Origin: Labyrinthula sp. Ha
Lineage: Eukaryota; Sar; Bigyra; Labyrinthulida; Labyrinthulaceae
Assembly: GCA_015227615.1 (NCBI GenBank)
Contig: JAALGZ010000039.1
Location: 269,558 to 333,557, forward strand
Length of the DNA stretch: 64,000 nucleotides
Reading direction: 5' to 3'
This document shows positions 1 to 11,506 of this stretch, in pieces. Every line of letters starts with the position of its first letter. Within the stretch, counting starts at the first letter, position 1. The translations under genes and the position numbers were made by a program. The notes below the pieces were generated by a model. It made no database searches. It was not told the DNA's origin and saw only the letters and a program-made list of their open reading frames with translations.

Positions 1-3000
1 AAATGTTTACAAGTTTAAAGAGATTTCCTAGAAAAAAATTTATAAGATTCTAGCAAAATTACGATATTTAGTAATCTCATATATGTAGATCTTGTACATT
101 TGATTGTAGTGAGTGTATTATAACTTTATTGCATGTAACTAAATTTAAATGGCTTTTCAAAAATGGCTTAACAGTCCAAGCACATTAAATTATAAAGGAT
201 TCAAAAAACTATAACCCATAGGATGGCTTTCAATGATATTAGGTTCGAACGCGTGTTTATTTATATACCTAAAATTCTTGAAGTCACACTAAAAAAACGT
301 TGCCTAGATATTCAAATACTCGTTAGTATCAAATAATCTGAAGAAAAATATGGTTGGAACTTGTTTTCCAATACATTATATCTGGCAAATAAAGATGTTG
401 TACTTTAGAATAAATGTGGCGACAAGAGGCAAAAGCACTATACGTTTTATTTTAATTACTCCTGGTTTTATACTTATATTGTTTGATCTTATAAATCATT
501 ATAATGGAAAATGTTATGTTGTGCTTGCAAAATATTTAGAGTTTTGTAGACAAGTTGAATAAAGGCTTTGAATCTTGAAACAGCCTTCTTGAATCTTTGA
601 ATAAATTATTATTATAATTATGATCAAAAATATGTAAGAACTAAAGAAAAATAAGATTGGTTACTATGAATCATAAATAATATATAATAGCTACAAAAAA
701 ACATAATTTTCTGAAGTGATATAACTTATTAATTTATTTTTTTCTAGTTTATACAATATATATATATATGTAAAATTTAACAGCATACTTTAAATCTAAT
801 ATTCAAAATTCCTTTGATATTTAAAGCGATGTAAAGCATTTTTCTTAGTTCATTCATTAAATTCAACGCGAATTCTCAACGAAAATCTGTTTGATATGTT
901 ACTCAGTATTTTAAGGGAGTTTGCTTCATCGCAAATAATATCTGATAGTCCAGCTGACAGTTTCTCATGAGACTGGGATCTTTACAACTAGAATGACGTT
1001 TTTAGTTATTTTTGTTTCAGAATGGACTGGATAATAAATTAGAACTTCCATAAGGGCATACCAAATAATTTAGGTTTAAAAAGACCAATGTCACGTGGAA
1101 AAATAACTAATTATTAAAATTAAAAAAATCATATAAATAGGTTCTTTCAAGGCAGACCTGGTAAGCATTGTTGCTGTGCTATATATGTTTTCTTAATTTT
1201 TTTGAGATATACCATAGCCTTAAGTGTTATTTTATTACTAAGAGACTATCGGGGTTTCTCTCAACACTCATGTTGCTTGTTTTGAACTTCTTCAGCTTCC
1301 TTGAATTTATATATTCAGAGGACCTACTGTTATTTGCAAACCTTCTTAATATATCTATTAAAGCCATATTCTGAAAAAAGTATACAAACTGTTGCTAAAT
1401 GTCAGAGGGACGAATTAAATAAAATAAGTATTTCGTCCATGAATCTGAATAAAGTTATTATACATTATCTATAAACTCATTTCGACATATTTCTTTACTT
1501 AACATTGCCTAAAATATGAGATTGATCAAGGTCGCCAATGTTTATTTTATTGACACAGTTGAAAGCTAATGACCTGATCTCTTATCATTAATCTAGCAGT
1601 TAGAACCATTGTTACTTAAAATCTTATTCACACATTTGGCTTATATTTACTTTTTCTAATTTTATTTACCAGAAACCATAAGATCTTGTGATTTTAAGAA
1701 ACATACCTGAAATGAGTCTTAATACCATGTTACAACTTGCGCTGAGATCGTATCTCTATCTGTATTGCGGTATATATTTTCGGTAAAACTTCATTGTTCC
1801 TGGTGTTTGCTACATGTCATTGGATGAGATGATTTCCAATTTTCTTTGTACATATTTAAAATCTCTTTAGATGTATATTTTGATATTACACCAGAATTTA
1901 CTAGAGGAAAAATCGACTCCGAAAAACATATCTCTGTTTGGTACGAAAGTTATATCCCGTATGTATGGATTCTTCATAGTAGCATCCCAGATCAAATGGC
2001 TTCATGAATCATAAGAACTAAAAAAATGTATAATGTTCTATTTTTTCTAATGTTTCTTATCAATACTATATCTTTTAATGGACCTTACTAATCCAGAAAT
2101 AATTTTAGCATTTGTCAATTGTCACCAAAATACCACTGAAAACTACTGATATCATCTTAATTCTGGAAAGAGCAAAATTTTATTTAAACATCTATTTACT
2201 TAAAATGTCATCGCCTTCTATTATCTCCAGTTTAATCAAATAGAAAGCAGAATATAAATTTAAAAGGCCGTTTAATATTTAAGGATTATATTAGAGAAAG
2301 CTAACAGTTTGAAGAAATATTTGGTACTTTAACTTGGTAGTAAATGTTGCCAGGGAATTTTAGCTAATTTAATTCAAAAATATTAAGATCTCAATACTAT
2401 TTCTTTCGGTACCCTGAAAGTCACCCTTGGGTTCATAATTTGTATGCAATATTTATATCTCTAGTATTCTAAGCGATAATTAGAATGGGCAGAAATCAAA
2501 TAGAGTTCCAAATACATTGTACCCAGATAAACCTCTTTTTATGTTATTTGATATCCTTTACTCTAAGCAAATTATGAAGATTCCAAAGTATTAAAATCAC
2601 CGAATTATACAATCATAAAACTCTGCTAATAGGATTTTCCATGTTTATAATCTTCGATTTCTGAATGGGGCAAGCTTCACTTATTTGGCATTATAAAATG
2701 CGCCCTAAATAAATAATATAAATTGAATAAGGTTATATATATATATATAAAGATTCCATTGATAAATATGGTTGTCAAAAGGTTATTCTGCTATGGCCCT
2801 CATTTGCTGAATACAGGTGAATAATAAACATTTGTTACTCTAATATATTGGGATTATTGTTCTCGGCATATAATGAATGATGGCGAAGAATATTAGTCTG
2901 TGATTTCAAATAAGAAGTGAGATAGACCCATGTCTTTTTCTTTGAAAAGAAACAAAGAAATAGATTAAACAAAAGTAAAATTAAATAGCCAGGGAATGAT

Positions 3001-6000
3001 TTCACTGAAATTTTCTTTCGTTTTGAAATGAAACTATTTGACAAGTACAAAAAACATGTCTTTACTTGTATTTTTTAATTACTGTATTATTTATTAAATC
3101 CATTTTCACCGAAAAGCGGGCTTTGACCGTTCAATATAGCTTTTGAAATTTTAAAGTTTAAAATATTATATTATATATTTTTCTCTATTGATTTTATTAG
3201 TAACTATATTTCATATATGATATGTGGTTCAATTTGTTCTGGCACTATATTTTTATTTTATTTAAAAGGGAAAACATTTCGTTGACAGCAGCTTTTACAT
3301 GCTTCAAAAGAAAATATTATTGATATATGATTAGTATTTTAATAAATATTTAGTAGTTTTTATCCATGAATCTTACTTGTATGTCTTGAAAATGCTAGAA
3401 GTATATATGTATATTTATATATATTTTTTGCCGTTTTATATGGAGTTTTAATATCAAATTCAATATACTTGAGCGAGAATCTTACTATATGCATTGACTT
3501 GATACTTAGAAAGCAAAAATATGTTTTATATATTAGTGTAATCATTGAAAACAATTCTTTTAACCTAATTTTAAAAATCAAATCAAATAATCTTAATATT
3601 TTTAAATTTTTTCTAAATTATTTGAGCATAGGAGGAAAATGGTCATCTCCTTATCAAAGGGTACTTTTATAAGAAATACAACCTTAATACCGATTTCATC
3701 TTATGCGCATACATTAACAGAATATCTTTATGATAATAATATGGATTTCTATTTTTTTAGTGCCAGAAATATAAGAATTATTTTAACATATCCATGTAAA
3801 ACTGTGTAACGTAGTACTCAAGATAAATGTTGTATAGATGTATATATTTAAACGTATATAATTCCATTTGTTCATATAATAACATATCAAACCAATCTCT
3901 CATGAATAAGTTTTCAAAATAACTGCAACTCTATGTTTAAGACATTTGAGGGGTTCGCTATTACTGCTCAGATTTGGATAACAGCACCCTATTATGTCCA
4001 GACTGAGCCTTTCTTAGCACCCAAGTCATAGACAAGCAACGTATTAGAAAGACTTGTGCAATGGAATTGCTGGAATAAAAGATAAGGGTATATTAAGAGC
4101 TAACGATACATAGAATAGATTTGTTCTGACAAAGTTCTATTGTACTTAACAAGGCAATTGGAACATTTGTGCTAGTTTAAAACTGTTAAATATATCTGTT
4201 ATCAAAACTCCTTATAACCAATCTATCAGTAATTAAAGACCCTAAGAAAACTAAAATTAAATACTTGGTACAAATATAGATAAGACAATATTTTGAAAAT
4301 AAAGAGAAATTCCTCTTCACAAAAATAAAATATCCTTGGGAGCAATAAGCTTAGAGATTTTAATATCAAACTGGGGGGGGGTTAGAAAGTTAGGTAAATA
4401 TCCGGGGGAAAACCAGCCATAATATTTTATGTTATTAACTTATTTTCTCATATTTCCCTGTTACCTATGTAATAAAGTTATAAGCTTTAGACAAATTTTT
4501 AGTAGTTAGCCAGTGAACTCCACACATCTTACTTGTATTATTTGAAAAAAACATAGAATATTCAAGAAATATGTTTTATATCATATGGGCACTTGATTTG
4601 AAGAAGATATAGAGATTAATATTATAACCTTTGAAGGATACTAACTGTTAATTCCCAGACTAGTTATGGAAAATAATTCTCTAATTAGTTTCGTTGAGTA
4701 TTTTATAGATACCATTTTCTGTTCTGCAATGAGAGAAAAACTAAACAAATTAATGCCAAGAAATAATCTATCTTTACGCTTAGTATACAAGTTAAGTGCC
4801 GGAATTAACGTTAGGAATACAGAACGACCTTAGCAGAAGTAAAGTCACAAAATCTCTTAAGCTGACAGTCAGTTAGTGCAATGTTTATTAATATTCAATG
4901 TGGTATCTACTGGAAGAAAGAAAATATATAACATGGATATAAAAGCCTTGTATAATCTGACACACACAGTACCATAGAAGAATTTGAAAACAGGGTGTTT
5001 GTATATCTTGGATATTAACTGTAAATTGCAACTCACTAAAACATTAAGCTAAAAAATCTATATTATATGCAAAAAATGAAATCAATTTGCGATAAAATTG
5101 TTAATATTAAACGATCTCATTTCTCATCCTAGCTAATACATCGAACCATTCAAAAAATATCTTAGTCGAAAACTGCATACTTGTTAAAATCCATTTTAAT
5201 TCACCATCGATACCTCTGTCTTACAGCAAAATAAAAGGCATTACAGTGGTAAAAACTAAGTCATTAAGCCGCAAACTTATAATAATAAATAAAATGTGTC
5301 TTCATTCTAACAAAATTTTATACAAAATCTTTCATCTGTTTATCTAGAGATCCACAAACTAGTTACACCTAATCCATTTTAAATGAGAATCTCAATATAA
5401 GTCCATAGCATATATCTGGTACCAGTTAACTGTAAATCACGTGTAAACAGCGCTTTTCTCAGAGGAGTCATCTCTACATGCTATTATTACTAATTATATG
5501 CAAACTAAATATTCAGACTCAAGTTATTATCCCCTTTTATTTTGTCTTTCTGAATGTCTAATCAGTTATATTAAGTAGTAAGCAATGTGGTGAATATGGT
5601 TCACCAGAGCCAGTACATGTTGGTCGGAAAAAAAATTCATCTGAATTGCGATCTGCTCATAATTTTTGATTTTTTTGCATTAGTTGCTTTGCAGCTGCTA
5701 CAACTCGCACTCTTACTAAACGTAAATTACCTAGTAAGTACGCGTAATGGGGAAATCCTTGAATTACGAAGTGCTCACGGCGAAGAAAATGTAGTTACTA
5801 TTCAGCAAAGAAAATAAATTGGTATCTTTTTTCAATGATTTATAGCACACAGAAAATCAGGCCCTGAAACAAATTTCACGATTGTATATAGTATGACATA
5901 TTTGAACATATTTTGCATAGTTCGTTTGTGGTTTCATACCAGTTATTTAGTACTTTGAATTGCTCACATGTTTTCAACACGAAATCTGTAGTTGATTTGC

Positions 6001-7597
6001 TAAAGTCCTTGCTCTGAATTGTGCAACCCAATCTGCATGTACAGAGATGGTTTATGCGTATGAGATAGGACTTAAAATATTCTTCTTTCCTAGGACCTTG
6101 CAAGAAAATCTGTTCGCCTCATGATTAAACAATATATAAATGTAATTAATAATTTACTGAGAAGAGAAGCAATTTAGTTAACTTAAGGATTAGGGAGAAC
6201 CGTGATAAGTCATTTCCGTTCCCTGCTGACTTTCTAAATTTTCTGGGACATTGATAAAAGCTTTTGTGTCCCAAAAGTAGTGAGACAGGTTTTCCATGTT
6301 TAAATTGATGTGAACTAGAACTATTGCCCTGGGCAAGCGTTTTCTTAATCTCACCCAATGACTTCTGAGGTTGGTGCACTCCTGAAATTTTTGAGGATAA
6401 GTGAGTTCAAGAAATTTATTAACAGATTTTCGGGTTTTAAGCTTTCATAATTCAACATAGGTTTAGGATAGAACTTTGCTTGACCTGCTATTTACTCATT
6501 AAGTTTCGCTTGTAGTTTACTAGTTCTTATTTTGAAGTCTTCATGACTCATACTTTCGCACTTAGGTCTTTCCAAGTTTCCATCTGTTAATTAGTTAATA
6601 TAGAGAGAACAAAGACAACAAACCTTGTGTAATGTGAAGTAGAGCGATGCAAGAACTATCTAGTCTCATTCTTTCCACGAAGAATTTTTCTATGTAACTG
6701 ATATGAAACTTAGATTTTTCTAGTATCGTTCTAAACTTCGTTGCTCAATCAAACTTTAGTAATATTATGAATGAATATTAAACTCTTGCCCTCTCAGGGA
6801 TGTTGAGCTTGAGAAAAAACCCTGAAGATTTTCATCTTTCATCTCAGGGTATTCAGTTTGTCGACAAAGATCAAGTAACGAAACGTTTGTGGTAAAGGTT
6901 CCGGCAAGCAAAGATACAACTATATACTTGTATAAGTCTAGAATTTTCCAGAGAAGAAAAATATTTTGCACAGAATCTCATTGAAGCTATGGCCTCTTTA
7001 TCTTCATTTGTTAGTGTCATTGGTTTATTTCCTGAATAACTATATTTGGTTAACCGTCAAACACTCGGATAAGTCTAACAGATTTGCTCTCGACTCTGTG
7101 TACCCTATGAACTAGTCCAACACTTATGAAAATAACTAGTACATTTAATACCCAACAAAACAATATATCTCTTCAAATTACTTTCCAGTTGCCTAGACTT
7201 TTAAGATTGCCAAGAGAGGTAGAAAACCCAAAATATGTAATTTATTCAAAACAATTGTCTATCCATACATCCTCGTTATTCCCCCAAGTAATAACGTTGC
7301 AACTTTAACATGTCACCAACTCTTGTATTTTCTTTACTTGCTTCTCTTCTTGTTTTACAAACATATTCGTGGCAAAATACACAACTAACAGAGTAGGTTT
7401 GCGAAAAATTGGTATCACTCGAATTATTCAGCAACTATTTTAATTATTCAGCTTATGTATATAGTAATTCACCATTTGATTCGTCAAATATACTGTGATA
7501 AATTCTATTTTACATATTTTACATCTTTGGAACTGAAAACTACAAAAACAAATCCAAACCAAAAACATAAACCCCGAAATTAAGGAACCGAAGAAAT
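1..7597. other. Gene-poor AT-rich intergenic region
   Basis: No stretch here shows a convincing conserved domain or a long open frame. The short frames present are under 80 codons and lack recognisable motifs. The region holds (AT)n runs near 756-769 and 2733-2749 and a G8 run near 4373. I looked for tRNA-like arms, LTR pairs and tiny-intron genes and found none I can defend. Decayed transposon sequence is likely but not recognisable. Confidence 0.6.
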
Positions 7598-8602
7598 ATG
7601 AGCTTAATATTAAAACTAGCGTCTTTTTCTAGACCTTTAGATGGAATTTTAAAAACTGAAATTAAAGAGATTTTAGACGACAAGTTAGAAGAACCACTAA
7701 GAAAGAAAAACTTAGAGTACTATTTGAAATACAAATATGCCGGTGAAATTATAGATTTTTTAGATGATGTCCGTTCTTATAAAGAAATGGTCAGTAAAGA
7801 ACCAACAAAAGAAAAAGGAGAAGTTGTAGTTGTTGTTGATCATTTAGAAGGGAACAACGAAGTAAAAAAGTCTGTAACCAAAGAAGAAATAGTTGAGCAA
7901 ATAAAAAAAGTTGAGAACACTTATTTAACTGTAGATTCAGAAAGAGAAATCAACATTTCAGAATTGTTGCGCAAGCAAACGATAGCTAAAATTGAAGAGG
8001 CAATTGAAGACCCAAAAGTCTTGTCTGAAGAAGATGAGGTAAAAAAGTCAGATTTATTTGATGAAAACTTATTTGAAGAAGTCGAAGGTAAAGTTATGAG
8101 TAACTTGGCTATGGATCACAAAGCAAGTTTTCTTCGTCGTGCAACAACAGTTATAATAAGCAAAGAACATGCACATGGCTATTTCCAAAAAGCTGTTGCT
8201 GCTGCAATTGTTGCAGTAAGTCTTACAACTGTTGTTGTAGTTGTTCTTCAACCATCATTGATTCTCAGACTTGCATTGACACCAATTTACTTCTTTATGT
8301 TCAACTTTTACTTGATCTATTACAACCAATTCTGTGTATTTTATGGACCTGCAAGAACGTATGAACATCCAACACAAGTAATGGGACTCATATCTGGAAC
8401 TCTTTTGCCGCTAAAGAAAAAACAGTTGCTCGATGAACGTGCGAAAACTGGAAAGATGACAAATTTGGTCTTAGAACCGAGATTGAGGAAAGTACATTTG
8501 AATTTGTCTATTGAGTTGATTGGAAGAGTTGTTCTTTTGACTTCTCTAGCTATGGTTATTGTGGTTTTACTTCCCCCTGATGGACTAGTTAGTTTATTAT
8601 AA
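7598..8602 (+). CDS. RGS-domain membrane protein, Rax1-like
   Basis: A 334-residue protein with no intron needed. Residues about 39-60 and 118-181 resemble the helices of an RGS (regulator of G-protein signalling) domain: an LEYYLKY-like helix, then INISELLRKQTIAKIEEAI, then a FDEN..FEEVEGKVMSNL....ASFLRR end, which parallels the family's FD.AQ..V...M..DS...FL.S close. An acidic/lysine-rich insert lies between them at about 65-105. Two adjacent membrane helices follow (about 198-217 and 221-243) and a third near the C-terminus (about 308-326). RGS plus C-terminal membrane helices is the architecture of fungal Rax1, a cell-polarity membrane protein. The start is the first ATG of the open frame. 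The next gene follows after 44 bp on the same strand. It could alternatively be a diverged RGS-like protein of other function; the domain call rests on motif reading only. Confidence 0.5.
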   Translation: MSLILKLASFSRPLDGILKTEIKEILDDKLEEPLRKKNLEYYLKYKYAGEIIDFLDDVRSYKEMVSKEPTKEKGEVVVVVDHLEGNNEVKKSVTKEEIVEQIKKVENTYLTVDSEREINISELLRKQTIAKIEEAIEDPKVLSEEDEVKKSDLFDENLFEEVEGKVMSNLAMDHKASFLRRATTVIISKEHAHGYFQKAVAAAIVAVSLTTVVVVVLQPSLILRLALTPIYFFMFNFYLIYYNQFCVFYGPARTYEHPTQVMGLISGTLLPLKKKQLLDERAKTGKMTNLVLEPRLRKVHLNLSIELIGRVVLLTSLAMVIVVLLPPDGLVSLL

Positions 8603-8646
8603 TCCACAAAGTCTGAATAATAATAATAATATGTTAACGGTTAAAA

Positions 8647-9456
8647 ATGGAACTGAAATCCGGGAAAATTGTCCCAGAAAAAAAAAGGTGGAAAATGTTT
8701 TCGTATTTTCTTAAATACATTCGTTTACAGAATGAAACAAAGCTGAGAGAAAGGATATTGAAAGTTTGTGATAGTTCTCTTCCTCCTATGGATGAAATTG
8801 TGACAGTCTATGTTCCTAATAGGAAAAGGTTTAGAAATTTACTTCTGAAAGAGGTGTTTCGTTATGTGGATTATATGACACGGGCATATTTAAGTTCGGT
8901 GTTGAACTCGGGATCGTATTTATTACTTCTGATCTACTTTTCTATATACTTTATTCTTAGCCTATTAAGTGCAACAACAACAGTATTATTTTTCGCGGAT
9001 ATTCTTGTTTTACAAGTGTTTGATCTGTCGTTTACGAAGTTAGCAATTAGTTTAGGTAAACTATTATTCTCACTTCAATTTGCTATCATTTTATTTGTGA
9101 TATATAATGTTCTCTTTTTAGTATTTGCCACTCAGAATTATTTTCTTCTCTTTTATTATAATCCAACTGAAATATGTTTCTATTTGACTGGTTTAACAGC
9201 AGTAACGAAAAAAGGAATGTTATTTTATGAAATGGAAAGCGAAAGTAAATTTAAAATATTCTTTTATCCTTGGGAAAGAATACACTTTAAAATTGATGAA
9301 ATTATTTTGCCAGCAATTAAGATAGAAGTTATAAATACAAATTTTTATAGGTATAGTTCAGCAAGAGGATATTTACCAGTAGTAAACTCATCAGCTGAAT
9401 TTATGATACAAGAGTTATCTATTCTCCATGAAGGTGCAATAACAATTCAAGAATAA
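8647..9456 (+). CDS. Hypothetical membrane protein with C-terminal soluble domain
   Basis: A 269-residue protein that I do not recognise. The N-terminal ~85 residues are basic and look cytosolic. Hydrophobic segments lie at about 91-125 (probably two helices) and 140-172. The remaining ~95 residues look like a small beta-rich domain: a strand around 188-197, the YPWERIHFKIDE stretch at about 207-218, then IKIEVINTNFY. That pattern of hairpin membrane helices plus a beta-rich tail recalls membrane-anchored PH-like domains, but this is only a shape resemblance. It follows the RGS-membrane gene by 44 bp on the same strand and converges with the minus-strand gene that ends at 9550. Confidence 0.6.
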   Translation: MELKSGKIVPEKKRWKMFSYFLKYIRLQNETKLRERILKVCDSSLPPMDEIVTVYVPNRKRFRNLLLKEVFRYVDYMTRAYLSSVLNSGSYLLLLIYFSIYFILSLLSATTTVLFFADILVLQVFDLSFTKLAISLGKLLFSLQFAIILFVIYNVLFLVFATQNYFLLFYYNPTEICFYLTGLTAVTKKGMLFYEMESESKFKIFFYPWERIHFKIDEIILPAIKIEVINTNFYRYSSARGYLPVVNSSAEFMIQELSILHEGAITIQE

Positions 9457-9549
9457 GGAAGAAATGTGTTATAATGCTCAAAAATGAACCATTTCATAGA
9501 GTACCATCTAGAAAAGAAGTTATTGTTTTATTCTTATGAGTATTTCTTT

Positions 9550-10758
9550 CTATTTGTAAATAACAATTTGTGCTTTAAATAGTAAATTCATAAAACTATC
9601 CCAAACTTCATTTTTCCATCCACTTATTTTCAGAGAAGGAAAATATTTTCTTGCATTTACATTTAAAGTTCCAAACTCATGTTCTTGTATAAAAGAAACA
9701 CTGCCTCTATGGACTTTGCTTTTTTCAATAGCTTCTAACAAAATATTTAGCTCTTTTTCTGGAATATGTGTCATTAGTGATCTATGTATTGGCCGAGTTG
9801 TATTATGTTGATTTCTTTTTCTTGGTATTCGACAAGATATATTTCCAATATGGACTTCTTTAAGCTTTGAACAATAAGAAATAAATTTAGCAACTTGAAA
9901 CCAGGTACCCGTAGATTTTTCCACCGAGTCAAATAAGAAATAAGAAAGTGTGTTCATCAAGTTTGTTGAGTTTATTTTTGAAATTAATGCTACTTGCCTT
10001 TTACTACTCGGGTCTGCATTATACACTCTTAAATCTGTTAAATTTGAATACTTACTTTCTGAAATATTTGGATTGAGTTGTTTAAAAAACATAAGAAAGA
10101 ACGCTGAAGTATTGGAAAATAATTTGGTAGTTTTTTCAAGTTTTTGTTTTCCACCAAGACTACTTTGAAACAATGTTGAATCCAAGATTATTTTCTTTAT
10201 AGTACAAACCCTGTCAAAATAAGAACTTCTTACAGAGCGCAAAATATTTTCATCTTTCAGAAGAAAATCAAAAAAAAGACCAGAACACTTTTTGAATGAG
10301 AGCGTTTCCTTCAATAATGTATTCAGTGTTTCTGTATAAGTCTTTCTTTCTGATATTGTGAACTCTAACTCGCTCTTCACTGCGCGTAGAATTGAGAACA
10401 ATAACTTGATAGATCCAGAATCCAATTTGCATTGATCAAATTTTATATGCTTGAGGTTTTTCACACTTAGAAGCAGCAACCTAACTTTTTCAAAAATATC
10501 GTTTAGTGTGAGCAGTTTTCTAAAGACAATTGTCGTTATTTTCAACCTAAAACTGGTTTTGCTTATTTCAAGAGCGCAAAACTTATCTAAAGTAGTTGTG
10601 GAATCTGATTTAGGAGTCAAGGAAATGAAAATGGAATCCTCCCTCCTTGAAACACTTGGATAAAGTTTATCTCTTCCCATTTTATTTAATGATGTCTCGT
10701 TTTGCAAGTCAAAGTGGAATGGAAAATGTCTATTATGGACAGTGTCTATTAAAGACAT
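9550..10758 (-). CDS. Hypothetical leucine-rich (LRR-like) protein, 5' end abutting a LINE
   Basis: An open frame of 402 codons from the first ATG at 10758. The frame is open a few codons further up, to a stop near 10,806. The protein has irregular leucine-rich stretches such as VKNLKHIKFDQCKLDSGSIK and YSNLTDLRVYNADPSSKRQV and CSKLKEVHIGNISC. Together these look like degenerate leucine-rich repeats of the kind in F-box/RNI-type or effector-like proteins. No signal peptide, membrane helix or catalytic motif is visible. Upstream DNA changes abruptly to the GC-richer LINE sequence at about 10,800, so the promoter and perhaps the original N-terminus may have been displaced. No introns are needed. 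Function unknown. Confidence 0.5.
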   Translation of the reverse strand: MSLIDTVHNRHFPFHFDLQNETSLNKMGRDKLYPSVSRREDSIFISLTPKSDSTTTLDKFCALEISKTSFRLKITTIVFRKLLTLNDIFEKVRLLLLSVKNLKHIKFDQCKLDSGSIKLLFSILRAVKSELEFTISERKTYTETLNTLLKETLSFKKCSGLFFDFLLKDENILRSVRSSYFDRVCTIKKIILDSTLFQSSLGGKQKLEKTTKLFSNTSAFFLMFFKQLNPNISESKYSNLTDLRVYNADPSSKRQVALISKINSTNLMNTLSYFLFDSVEKSTGTWFQVAKFISYCSKLKEVHIGNISCRIPRKRNQHNTTRPIHRSLMTHIPEKELNILLEAIEKSKVHRGSVSFIQEHEFGTLNVNARKYFPSLKISGWKNEVWDSFMNLLFKAQIVIYK

Positions 10759-10804
10759 CCAATTAAACCTCAAATTTTGTGCACGAAGCAAGAAAAACAG
10801 TTAA

Positions 10805-11500
10805 ATGTCCTTGCCTCAACGGAGCTGCTTGACTTCGACCTCCACGGAGGGCCTAGAGTGTGCGAGCCAGCGCGAACAGAGACTTCTTGTAGTTTCTGTG
10901 AACGTAGGTGGTCTTACTACAACAAAACTTAACCTTTTAGGAAAAAACTCAGCAACTGTCAGTTTTGATGTTGCAAGAGCTACATGTAAATGGCTACAAG
11001 ATGTTGATGGAAAAGGTGAAAGTCAGCAGCAGCAAAGGTAAATGGTTTTTCTCAAAACCGCCTACCGGAGCTGCAGGCGCAGCGACCTACTTGGCTGAAG
11101 AACTTGCATGCAACGTCTCTACAGTTCAAAGTACTAGCGACAGGATCCTGAAAGTAGTTCTCCAAGGCACCGGCAAGAAAAAGATTAATGTAGTTAACTG
11201 CTACGCTCCACACTGTGGACTTGGCAGATAATCCTACAGAAAGTTCCTGAAAGAATTGAGCGTGGTAACGAAGAATCTGAACAAGAGAAGGACATTATTT
11301 TTAGGTGGTGATTTCAATGCACAAGTGAGTAGAACGGCGCTGAAGAAGGTAAGCTGGGGTTCTCAAGAAGAAGTAATGCGAATGGAAAACTGCTGGAGGG
11401 TTGGTTAAAACTTAAAGGGTACTCAATTGTTAATCACAGGCATGTAACTGGGAAGAAGGGAGCGAAAAAACATGGAACATTCTATTCCCGATATGATAAT
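10805..11500 (+). pseudogene. LINE 1 endonuclease domain (frameshifted)
   Basis: The N-terminal EEP/APE-type endonuclease nicks target DNA to prime reverse transcription. It starts around VVSVNVGGL (10,890), typical of the first strand of this fold. The metal-binding motif GGDFNA is at about 11,308-11,325, and the late DH pair (KFDHIAI) lies just downstream inside the RT frame at about 11,605. The domain is spread over two reading frames with a stop at 11,229, so this copy cannot make an intact enzyme. Confidence 0.75.
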
Positions 11501-11506
11501 ACGAAG

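Noticed and set aside
241-260. GGTTCGAAC, a tRNA T-loop-like word
   Set aside because: No paired T-arm, anticodon arm or acceptor stem around it.
4373-4381. Run of eight or nine G residues
   Set aside because: A homopolymer with no partner G-tracts; no G-quadruplex or other structure can be argued.
5587-6971. Short frames on both strands, including zinc-knuckle-like text GHKSFYQCP on the minus strand
   Set aside because: Spacing does not match a CCHC knuckle and the surrounding frames are full of stops; no domain could be supported.
8069-8607. Minus-strand frames inside the RGS-membrane gene
   Set aside because: They are the reverse of a strongly supported gene and arise from its repeated GTT/CAA codons.
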